Source: Halovenus sp. (GTDB taxonomy: Archaea; Halobacteriota; Halobacteria; Halobacteriales; Haloarculaceae). From it: a stretch of DNA of 11,571 nt. The DNA is taken from the NCBI GenBank assembly GCA_003551265.1, contig PUMG01000174.1, positions 1 through 11,571 on the forward strand, read 5' to 3'. Position 1 is the stretch's first letter. Each line of letters opens with the position of its first letter. The position numbers and the translations under genes are program-made. Below are positions 1 through 5,159 of the stretch, piece by piece. The notes below the pieces were generated by a model. It was not told the DNA's origin. It worked only from the letters and a program-made list of their open reading frames with translations, and did no database searches.

Positions 1-31
1 GTACTAACTGGCTTCGTTACGTTGTGCACGC

Positions 32-895
32 ATGAACGACTCATCGTTCGAACTGGAGACACCGGTATTGACGCGCGAGGATCTACTGGTCGTCGAGGAC
101 TCGCGCTTCGTCACCGACAACGTCGCACTTGTGACAGGGGCGGCCTCGGGAATTGGCAAGGCAACGGCCATCGCGCTGGCGGTGAACGGACTGACTGTCG
201 TCGGTGCAGACATCGACAGTGACGGACTGGCGGAGATGGCTACGCTCGTTGAGGAGTTCGACCCGTCGGGTGAGTTTCACGGCGTCGAGACGGACCTGAC
301 TGACGACGACGATGTCGCTGCGGTCGTCGAGGCTGCTGCTGGCGAGGGGACGCTCCGGTACGTCGCAAACATCGCGGGGATGCAACACATCGACTCGATA
401 GCCGAGTTTCCGATGGAGCGCTACGACCTCCTCCAGAACATCATGGTTCGGGCACCGTTTCTCACGGCGAAAGAGGCGATTCCACACATCGAAGCGACCG
501 ACGACGGAGTGGGTGTGATTGCCAACATGTCCTCGATTCACGGTCACTACGCAACCCAGCGCAAACCCGCATACATCACTGCAAAACACGCCATCAACGG
601 CCTCACGCGAGCAATTGCCGCCGAAGGTGGCGGGAGTATCCGAAGCTTCTCGGTGTCTGTTGGCTACGTGCTGACGCCGCTGATGGTCGACCAGATACAG
701 GACACCGCAGCCCAGCGAGGAATCACCGAGCAGGAAGTCGTCGAGGACGTCATGCTTGGACAGGCACGAACGAAAGAGATGATGACGCCGGCAGAGGTGG
801 CGAACCTCTTCACGTTCGGCTTCTCACGCCACGGCACACAGCTCAACGGCGGTGACCTGCTCTGGGACGGCGGCTACACCACGACGTACGAGTGA
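32..895 (+). CDS. bdhA: NAD-dependent 3-hydroxybutyrate dehydrogenase-like SDR oxidoreductase
   Basis: Short-chain dehydrogenase/reductase, 287 residues, cytosolic, probably oxidising (R)-3-hydroxybutyrate to acetoacetate. The Rossmann glycine motif TGAASGIG is at residues 35-42, an acidic residue at the end of strand 2 (VVGAD, D60) favours NAD over NADP, and the catalytic set is S168 (NMSSIHG), Y181 and K185 (YITAK). Residues that bind the substrate carboxylate in bacterial 3-hydroxybutyrate dehydrogenases (Gln, His, Lys, Gln in the Pseudomonas fragi enzyme, from memory) appear conserved as Q118 (AGMQH), H170, K178 and Q221, while the neighbouring Trp is Y212. The ATG at 32 is the only reasonable start because an in-frame TAA lies at 5-7; this leaves about 30 acidic residues before the first strand, longer than the usual 255-260 residue enzyme. 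The depolymerase-like gene follows after 4 bases, which supports a role in polyhydroxybutyrate use. Another hydroxyacyl substrate remains possible. Confidence 0.85.
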   Translation: MNDSSFELETPVLTREDLLVVEDSRFVTDNVALVTGAASGIGKATAIALAVNGLTVVGADIDSDGLAEMATLVEEFDPSGEFHGVETDLTDDDDVAAVVEAAAGEGTLRYVANIAGMQHIDSIAEFPMERYDLLQNIMVRAPFLTAKEAIPHIEATDDGVGVIANMSSIHGHYATQRKPAYITAKHAINGLTRAIAAEGGGSIRSFSVSVGYVLTPLMVDQIQDTAAQRGITEQEVVEDVMLGQARTKEMMTPAEVANLFTFGFSRHGTQLNGGDLLWDGGYTTTYE

Positions 896-899
896 GACG

Positions 900-1862
900 A
901 TGCCAGCAGACACAACGAAAATTGCCATCGCGTGTCAGGGCGGTGGCAGTCATACGGCGTTCACGACGGGGGTTCTCACACAGCTGTTCGAGACGTGGGA
1001 GAACGACCACGAACTCGTCGGTATCAGCGGGACGTCCGGCGGAGCGTTCAACGCGCTGGTGGCCTGGTACGGGCTGGTCACCGGCGACGAGGCGAAAGCC
1101 GCACGCCTTCTCGACAGTCTGTGGGACGACCTCGCTGCCAGCGCGCACACGGACCGACTGCTGAACGACTGGCTGACGACGTTCAACCGCCTGCAGAGCA
1201 ACGGCGCTCCACTCCCACAGTTCAGCCCGTATCAGTTTCCTGGTCCCGAACTCGGCAAAGAACGCATCAGAGAGGTGCTCGAACGACACGTCGATTTCGA
1301 GGCGATTCCCGAGCACTGCCGCTACACCGCGCCGGAACTCGTCGTCGGCACTGTCTGTGTCAACGCAGGTGTCTTCGAGACGTTCACCAACGAGGAAGTC
1401 ACGGTCGATGCCGTGCTGGCGTCGGCTGCTGTCCCCAGCCTCTTCGAGGCTGTGAAACTCAACGGTCGGATTTACTGGGATGGTCTGTTCTCACAGAATC
1501 CCCCGGTGAAAGACCTGATGCACGTGCCGCCAGAGCGCAAGCCCGACGAACTCTGGATTATCCAGATAAATCCACAGCAGATAGAAGGCGAGCCGAAAAC
1601 GCTGGACGAGATTGGTGACCGGCGCAACGAGCTCTCGGGGAACATTTCGCTCAATCAGGAGCTTCGGTTCGTCGAGCAGGTGAACGAGTGGGTCGACGAT
1701 GGAATGCTTCCGGCAGAGAACTTCTCACGGATATCGACCCACCGCATCGAAATGGACCAGCGCTATCACGCCTCGACCAAAGTCGACCGACGCCCGGAGT
1801 TCATCGACGAGCTGAAAGAACTCGGCAGAAACCGGGCGCGTGAGTTCCTCGACGACCGGTGA
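900..1862 (+). CDS. phaZ: Patatin-like phospholipase family protein, probable polyhydroxyalkanoate depolymerase (PhaZh1-like)
   Basis: Patatin-fold serine hydrolase of 320 residues. The glycine-rich oxyanion-hole motif is QGGGSHTAF (13-21), the lipase box is GTSGG with nucleophile S46, and the dyad aspartate is D194 in YWDGLFSQNPP. In the characterised Haloferax mediterranei granule-bound depolymerase PhaZh1 the essential residues are, as I recall, Gly16, Ser47 and Asp195, so the spacing here is the same to within one residue. That enzyme's gene is also reported beside bdhA, as here. The start is the ATG at 900, four bases after the bdhA stop; an upstream in-frame GTG at 852 would overlap bdhA and add residues with no family counterpart. 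No signal peptide or membrane segment is visible, fitting an intracellular, granule-associated enzyme. A general phospholipase role cannot be excluded. The gene ends 19 bases from the convergent crotonase gene. Confidence 0.85.
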   Translation: MPADTTKIAIACQGGGSHTAFTTGVLTQLFETWENDHELVGISGTSGGAFNALVAWYGLVTGDEAKAARLLDSLWDDLAASAHTDRLLNDWLTTFNRLQSNGAPLPQFSPYQFPGPELGKERIREVLERHVDFEAIPEHCRYTAPELVVGTVCVNAGVFETFTNEEVTVDAVLASAAVPSLFEAVKLNGRIYWDGLFSQNPPVKDLMHVPPERKPDELWIIQINPQQIEGEPKTLDEIGDRRNELSGNISLNQELRFVEQVNEWVDDGMLPAENFSRISTHRIEMDQRYHASTKVDRRPEFIDELKELGRNRAREFLDDR

Positions 1863-1881
1863 GAGAGGGCTTCTCTGCAGG

Positions 1882-2568
1882 TCACTCGGAGGGTCGTTGT
1901 CTGCGCCCGACAAGTGTACCGAACGCTTCTGCTTCTCGTTGCTCCTGTACGGCCTGTGTAGACCGGTCTTTAATTCGGTGTTTGACGGTTCGGATAGCGT
2001 GAGCGTCGTTGGCTGCAATCTCTTCGGCGATTCGCCGTGGCTCTGTGACGACACGGCTGAGCACTCCAGCATCGAGCGCCTCTTCGGCAGAGAGAACTCG
2101 TCCCGAGAGTGCGAAGTCGAGGGCGTTGCCGTCACCGACGATGGCCGGGAGGCGGGCGGTGCCACCCCACGCACCGAAGAGCCCGAGCGAGACGCCGTTT
2201 TCGGCGAGTGTCGCATCAGGTGTACCGATGCGGACGTCACACGCGAGTGCCAGTTCGACGCCCCCACCTCGTGCCGGGCCGTCTATTCCCGCAACGACTG
2301 CCCCGTCGTACGTCTCCAGTTCGGCCGCGACGGCCTGTCCCTGTCTGGCGAACTCGGCTGCGCTCTCTCCGTCGAGGTTGTCGACGACTTCGAGGTCCGC
2401 GCCTGCACAGAAGGCGTCGCCTGCGCCGTGAAGGTAGATCACTGGTTCGGTTGCCTCTTGGACTGTCGTCTGGAGAGTCGCAAGCCCTTCCCAGGTGAGT
2501 GCGTTTCGTCGGGCCGGTCTGTCGAGGGTGATAACTCGCAGGTCATCCTCGACAGTCGAGCGAATCAT
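1882..2568 (-). CDS. Enoyl-CoA hydratase/isomerase (crotonase) family protein
   Basis: Crotonase-superfamily protein, 228 residues, somewhat shorter than the usual 250-260. Family marks are the N-terminal LDRPARRNAL (15-24), the first oxyanion-hole segment GDAFCAGADL (50-59), the second segment GIDGPARGGGVELALACD (94-111), and WGGTARLP (134-141). E105 in GGGVEL corresponds to the first catalytic glutamate of mitochondrial enoyl-CoA hydratase (rat Glu144). The position of the second one (rat Glu164, in the PE-x-x-LG motif) is G125 here, with a glutamate two residues earlier (E123). A standard hydratase reaction is therefore uncertain; isomerase, hydrolase or other acyl-CoA chemistry is possible. 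The ATG lies one base after the stop of the upstream SRPBCC gene, so the two are probably translated from one mRNA. It would act on acyl-CoA thioesters in the cytosol. Confidence 0.85.
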   Translation of the reverse strand: MIRSTVEDDLRVITLDRPARRNALTWEGLATLQTTVQEATEPVIYLHGAGDAFCAGADLEVVDNLDGESAAEFARQGQAVAAELETYDGAVVAGIDGPARGGGVELALACDVRIGTPDATLAENGVSLGLFGAWGGTARLPAIVGDGNALDFALSGRVLSAEEALDAGVLSRVVTEPRRIAEEIAANDAHAIRTVKHRIKDRSTQAVQEQREAEAFGTLVGRRQRPSE

Positions 2569-2569
2569 G

Positions 2570-3010
2570 CTATCGCTCCTCGACCGTGTCGACGCGGTCG
2601 ACGATTGCGCGACGGAAGTTCTCTATCTCGGTGTCGATGTTTCGCTTGAAGAATCGCTCGATACCGGGAAGCTTTCCGTCGACGACGAACCGGTTCACCA
2701 CGTGAGAACCAGATTCGGTCTCGCTGAGTGTGTGTTCCCCAGTGACTGTCATCACCTTCGATGTGCCGGCGAACCGGACGTAGCGAGGTGGGTCTCGGTC
2801 GACGTCTCTCGTCCGTACGGCTATCGTCGAGTCGACGAGCGGAATCGGGAGGCTGAGATACCAGATCACTTCGTTATCGGTGTCCGGCCGCAGTTCGAAC
2901 TCCTTGACGACGCTGATGGTCTCGGCCCGGATTGTTTCGTCCGTGAGGACGTCCCAGACCTCCGCTATCGGAGCGTCGACGTCGAACGCGCGCTCCACCT
3001 TCACAGTCAT
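2570..3010 (-). CDS. SRPBCC family protein (CoxG-like)
   Basis: 146-residue START/SRPBCC-fold protein, a helix-grip fold that encloses hydrophobic ligands. Visible marks are the opening strand and helix pattern (MTVKVERAFDVDAPIAEVWDV, residues 1-21), alternating strand segments in the middle (about 33-112), and the long amphipathic C-terminal helix (about 115-140, including GIERFFKRNIDTEIENF). The best family comparison is the CoxG/polyketide cyclase-like group; no ligand can be inferred. The ATG is at 3010, with a TATA-like TAATTA 24-30 bases upstream on this strand, so the mRNA is probably leaderless. The crotonase gene begins one base after its stop, implying a shared transcript and perhaps a role in handling a lipid or acyl intermediate. 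Confidence 0.8.
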   Translation of the reverse strand: MTVKVERAFDVDAPIAEVWDVLTDETIRAETISVVKEFELRPDTDNEVIWYLSLPIPLVDSTIAVRTRDVDRDPPRYVRFAGTSKVMTVTGEHTLSETESGSHVVNRFVVDGKLPGIERFFKRNIDTEIENFRRAIVDRVDTVEER

Positions 3011-3032
3011 GTGTGACCGTTGGGAACTACCG

Positions 3033-3039
3033 TAATTAA
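3033..3039 (-). promoter_or_regulatory. TATA-like box for the SRPBCC (CoxG-like)-crotonase unit
   Basis: On the minus strand the sequence reads GTTAATTACGG, with the AT core centred 26 bases upstream of the ATG at 3010. This is the distance expected for a leaderless haloarchaeal transcript. It lies in a 57-base gap that otherwise holds no gene, so the downstream pair can be transcribed independently of the SRPBCC gene at 3616. Confidence 0.6.
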
Positions 3040-3067
3040 CCCTTGTTTCATCTCGCTGAACATCTTT

Positions 3068-3616
3068 TCACGCGGATGTTCTGTTGACGCGGAGGTCGAC
3101 CTCGCGCTGTTCGCCTTCGAGGTCGGCAACCACGCGCTCGACGACGGTCGTTGCCTCGGATTTGAGTCTCGCGGTTATGCGGTCGAGAACGGTGTCGAAC
3201 GAGATGAACCGTGGCAGTGTAATGGCGTCGCGTCTCGCTGTCGAGCGGTCGTACTCGACGACGAAGTACACTCGTGAGGTATCCGTTTCTCCGCTCTGTT
3301 CGTGTTCGGCTGTTTCCTCACCCGCCTCATCCGCGAGTGTTTCGATGCGCCAGTGTCCACGAGCGTCGATGTCTTTGACGGTTCGCCAGTCGATTCGCTC
3401 GGGAGGGTCGACGGCAGTCACTTTCGAGCGTGCAGTATAGGAGAGTATCCACCAGGAGAAGACGAGTTCGTACTCGGTCCCGGGGGTACCATCGCCGTGT
3501 TGTTCGACGGCTTCGAGGTGCGTCGAGTAGCGGGCGTAGCGTGGGAAGTCGACGAGGAACTCGTACACCTCTTCGGGCGGCAGGTGCACGTCAGTACTCA
3601 CTTCCAGGCGGTCCAC
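3068..3616 (-). CDS. SRPBCC family protein (polyketide cyclase/START-like)
   Basis: 182-residue second SRPBCC-fold protein. The N-terminus MDRLEVSTDVHLPPEEVYEF (1-20) followed by LVDFPRYARYSTHLEAVEQ has the pattern of START-like cyclases (strand, helix, aromatic-rich turn). Strands continue through YELVFSWW (49-56) and VYFVVEYD (116-123), and a C-terminal helix follows (about 137-165). Residues 96-115 form an acidic, Glu/Ser-rich loop insertion typical of halophilic proteins. The start is a GTG at 3616; no in-frame ATG lies nearby upstream. It is divergent from the gene at 3706, and the next minus-strand gene is another SRPBCC protein with only weak similarity, so these are not a recent duplication. 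Ligand and role are unknown. Confidence 0.75.
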   Translation of the reverse strand: MDRLEVSTDVHLPPEEVYEFLVDFPRYARYSTHLEAVEQHGDGTPGTEYELVFSWWILSYTARSKVTAVDPPERIDWRTVKDIDARGHWRIETLADEAGEETAEHEQSGETDTSRVYFVVEYDRSTARRDAITLPRFISFDTVLDRITARLKSEATTVVERVVADLEGEQREVDLRVNRTSA

Positions 3617-3676
3617 GTGGTGAGTGTGTGCATCGTATGGTTTGTGTGTTGCGACTTGCCGCCGTTTTCAAAGGGC

Positions 3677-3682
3677 TTTTTA
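3677..3682 (+). promoter_or_regulatory. TATA-like box for the hypothetical gene at 3706
   Basis: The sequence GGGCTTTTTACC places a TTTTTA core 24-29 bases before the GTG at 3706, consistent with a leaderless transcript. This also supports the GTG at 3706 over the longer open frame that runs upstream through the opposite-strand SRPBCC gene. The 89-base divergent gap 3617-3705 holds no other clear signal. Confidence 0.6.
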
Positions 3683-3705
3683 CCTTCTTCGCCAACATAC
3701 GCACA

Positions 3706-4359
3706 GTGTCAGACGTCACTGCGGCCAGGACTGTGCTGGAGCAGTCGCTTGCGGATATCGAGCCACCTGCGTTTCGGCGACATCTTCAGACTGTTCTTGG
3801 CGATATCACACCCACACCCGCGGTTCTCACGATTCGGACTGCGCGCGCGCTCGAACCGTCTCTCGACCTCGAAACCTGCGCGGTCAGAGCGACCGGTGTG
3901 CAGCTCACGTACGAAGGGCTTCGACTCACTCGGTCGGTCCTCCGGGAGCAGCGGTGGCACGCACCTGATGAGCGGTCGCAGTACTATCTTGACCTGCTGG
4001 CTGCAGCAGTGCTGGTTTCACGCGGGTACTACTGTCTTGCAGATACTGGCGTCACCAGACAGGCTGTCGAAGCCGCTCGTCGGTTCGGTCGTCATCAGAC
4101 GTACGCGCAGACCGGCACTTTCGACGACGTAGAGTACTCGCTAGAGGCTGATTTCGTCGCTCTTGCCGTCACTGCCGGTGCCGACCTCGCTGTCCGGACA
4201 GTTCCACCGTCGATTACTGCCTACGGGGAGAGCCTCGCACAGGACATCGGCCGGGAGCCACTCCCGGACCCAGTCGAGGGGCTCGTCGGCGTCGAAGAAC
4301 GGGTCGCCACGCTCGCTGCCTCGCCCGAGGCGACCGAAGTCGACGAGTACGACGAGTGA
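3706..4359 (+). CDS. Conserved-looking haloarchaeal protein of unknown function, possible degenerate prenyl-synthase fold
   Basis: 217 residues, predicted almost wholly helical, soluble, ending in an acidic tail (EVDEYDE). I do not recognise a characterised function. The central part, with ATGVQLTYEGLRLTRSV (62-78) and, after a gap, YYLDLLAAAVLVSRGYYCLA (93-112), then AVEAARRFGR, resembles the helix D and helix F region of trans-prenyl diphosphate synthases, but neither aspartate-rich DDxxD motif is present. If related, it would be a non-catalytic or regulatory member; this is inference from pattern alone. The GTG start at 3706 is chosen because an earlier in-frame start would overlap the whole SRPBCC gene on the other strand and encode an Arg-rich stretch unlike the rest, and because a TATA-like box sits 24-29 bases before it. 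It ends 80 bases before tRNA-Thr. Confidence 0.75.
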   Translation: MSDVTAARTVLEQSLADIEPPAFRRHLQTVLGDITPTPAVLTIRTARALEPSLDLETCAVRATGVQLTYEGLRLTRSVLREQRWHAPDERSQYYLDLLAAAVLVSRGYYCLADTGVTRQAVEAARRFGRHQTYAQTGTFDDVEYSLEADFVALAVTAGADLAVRTVPPSITAYGESLAQDIGREPLPDPVEGLVGVEERVATLAASPEATEVDEYDE

Positions 4360-4404
4360 GCCGTACCGTGATTGACGTTCGCATCCCTGTGAGCAAATCG
4401 AAAC

Positions 4405-4412
4405 GTTCAAAG
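4405..4412 (+). promoter_or_regulatory. Possible promoter of tRNA-Thr
   Basis: CGAAACGTTCAAAGAG (4399-4414) has a purine-rich BRE-like CGAAAC followed by TTCAAAG, about 28-35 bases before the tRNA. The match to a TATA box is weak, and the rest of the 80-base gap 4360-4439 shows nothing stronger. Confidence 0.3.
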
Positions 4413-4439
4413 AGCAATCGCGGCAATCAACTGTTGCGC

Positions 4440-4511
4440 GCCTGGGTAGCTTAGCGGTAAAGCGCGTCCTTGGTAAGGACGAGAGCCCGGGTTCGAATCC
4501 CGGCCTAGGCT
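4440..4511 (+). tRNA. tRNA-Thr (anticodon GGT)
   Basis: A full cloverleaf of 72 bases can be folded. The acceptor stem is 4440-4446 with 4504-4510 (one G-T pair), the D stem 4449-4452 with 4460-4463, the anticodon stem 4465-4469 with 4477-4481, and the T stem 4487-4491 with 4499-4503 around TTCGAAT. The anticodon loop TTGGTAA gives anticodon GGT at 4472-4474, reading threonine codons ACC and ACT. The discriminator is T4511, as in other haloarchaeal threonine tRNAs. No intron is present and the 3' CCA is not encoded. Confidence 0.97.
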
Positions 4512-4522
4512 TTCTTCTTCTT
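4511..4522 (+). terminator. T-rich tract after tRNA-Thr
   Basis: The tRNA is followed at once by TTTCTTCTTCTT, a pyrimidine run with nine T residues, as expected of archaeal intrinsic termination. There is no hairpin other than the tRNA itself. Confidence 0.45.
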
Positions 4523-4551
4523 AATCCTACGGGTCAGAGGTCTTCCTCGTT

Positions 4552-4662
4552 TCAGCTATGACCCGAACTCACGGGTTCAACCCCGGTGTCACAATCGGCA
4601 CTCCGACGCAACTTCGCCACTAACTCCCGCTCTGTGTCTTCGTCGAGCAATAACTGAAGCTG
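4552..4662 (-). pseudogene. Truncated DUF5615 (PIN-like, toxin-like) fragment
   Basis: In the minus-strand frame whose codons include TTA at 4653-4651, the peptide reads LLLDEDTERELVAKLRR. This matches the N-terminal strand and helix of DUF5615 PIN-like proteins, which carry the conserved LLDED/LLDEH start and are usually encoded just after a DUF433 gene. The frame has no ATG or GTG before the match (only a TTG at 4650), an in-frame stop lies shortly upstream, and after about 17 residues the similarity ends and the frame stops at 4552. A complete member is about 100-120 residues, so most of the domain is lost. It overlaps the 3' end of the DUF433 frame. It is probably non-functional. The identification rests on a short motif and on the gene order. 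Confidence 0.55.
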
Positions 4663-4975
4663 CCTTCCTCGTCAGCTCTGTGCAGGTCCGCTGTACTGAT
4701 TGCAACGTTCGGGTCGTCGGTAGCGTCCTCGTGTCGCTGTTCTCGCCGTGCCTGAATTTCGGCCATCTCTTCTGGATTTTCGTGGTAGTAAGCAAGCGCC
4801 CGGTAAACATCTACCACGTCCATATCGTATCGATCTGCCACCGTCTGTGGTTTGAGCCCCGTCCCTCGACCTGTTCGTCGATGAAGAATACGCTCAGTCG
4901 TCGGCCCTCAATCCGAGGGGCACTACCGAGAACGTCCAGAGTCGAGACGATTTGTCCCCGTGTCTGCGTTGCCAT
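4620..4975 (-). pseudogene. DUF433 family (antitoxin-like) gene with frameshift
   Basis: From the ATG at 4975 the frame reads MATQTRGQIVSTLDVLGSAP, then RIEGRRLSVFFIDEQVEGRG, and runs into a stop after about 50 codons. One frame over, reading continues as LKPQTVADRYDMDVVDVYRA, then LAYYHENPEEMAEIQARREQ, to the stop at 4620. Joined, the two parts give a normal DUF433 protein: the repressor-like helix-turn-helix domain with the usual RI-x-G-x-R start and the VADRY...DVYRALAYY core. The shift lies at the run of four C at 4857-4860 (minus strand CGGGGC), where one missing base explains it. DUF433 genes are typically paired with DUF5615 as toxin-antitoxin-like modules, and a fragment of that partner follows here. 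A weak TATA-like TCAAAT is near 4999-5004 on this strand. A sequencing error in the homopolymer is the main alternative. Confidence 0.75.
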
Positions 4976-5129
4976 TACGCTATACCAGACTGCAAGGCAT
5001 TTGAGTGTCCGGGACGGTGGAGTAGTGATTGGTAGCTACAATTCGGACAGAGACAATCGCGGAGCAACAGAAGGATGACGACCGTCCGAAGATGCTCCTC
5101 CGACCAGTTCGTTGACCCAGGTCGCGTTC
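4976..5129. other. Intergenic region between the DUF433 remnant and the grpE promoter
   Basis: No convincing gene is seen here. The region holds the possible DUF433 promoter (near 4999-5004, minus strand) and a 7-base inverted repeat, TTCGGAC at 5042-5048 and GTCCGAA at 5084-5090, separated by 35 bases. Base composition is less GC-rich than in the surrounding genes. Confidence 0.5.
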
Positions 5130-5136
5130 TTTTTAT
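5130..5136 (+). promoter_or_regulatory. TATA-like box of grpE
   Basis: The sequence GCGTTCTTTTTATTCC contains TTTTTAT 24-30 bases upstream of the ATG at 5160, the spacing of a leaderless haloarchaeal promoter. It also argues against a TTG start at 5112, whose reading frame would translate through the box. Confidence 0.65.
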
Positions 5137-5159
5137 TCCTGAGAGAAGTTCTTTCGAAC

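Noticed and set aside
852..899. GTG start for the patatin-like gene at 852
   Set aside because: It overlaps the end of bdhA and moves the catalytic residues away from the spacing seen in the PhaZh1-type enzyme.
1861..1877. Short inverted repeat AGAGA...TCTCT between phaZ and the crotonase gene
   Set aside because: Only five pairs, no T-run on either side, so not called a terminator.
1840..2649. 269-residue plus-strand open frame opposite the crotonase
   Set aside because: It is Cys/Arg-rich, shows no domain, and overlaps the clear crotonase gene along almost all its length.
3430..3705. N-terminal extension of the hypothetical gene starting at 3706
   Set aside because: The extension is Arg-rich, lies opposite the SRPBCC gene, and is inconsistent with the TATA-like box at 3677-3682.
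4589..4810. 73-residue minus-strand frame over the DUF433/DUF5615 region
   Set aside because: It is the third frame of the same DNA, rich in Arg/Thr and without family match; the two other frames carry the recognisable sequence.
5112..5159. TTG start for grpE at 5112
   Set aside because: It would encode the TATA-like box as a hydrophobic stretch; the ATG at 5160 has ideal leaderless spacing.
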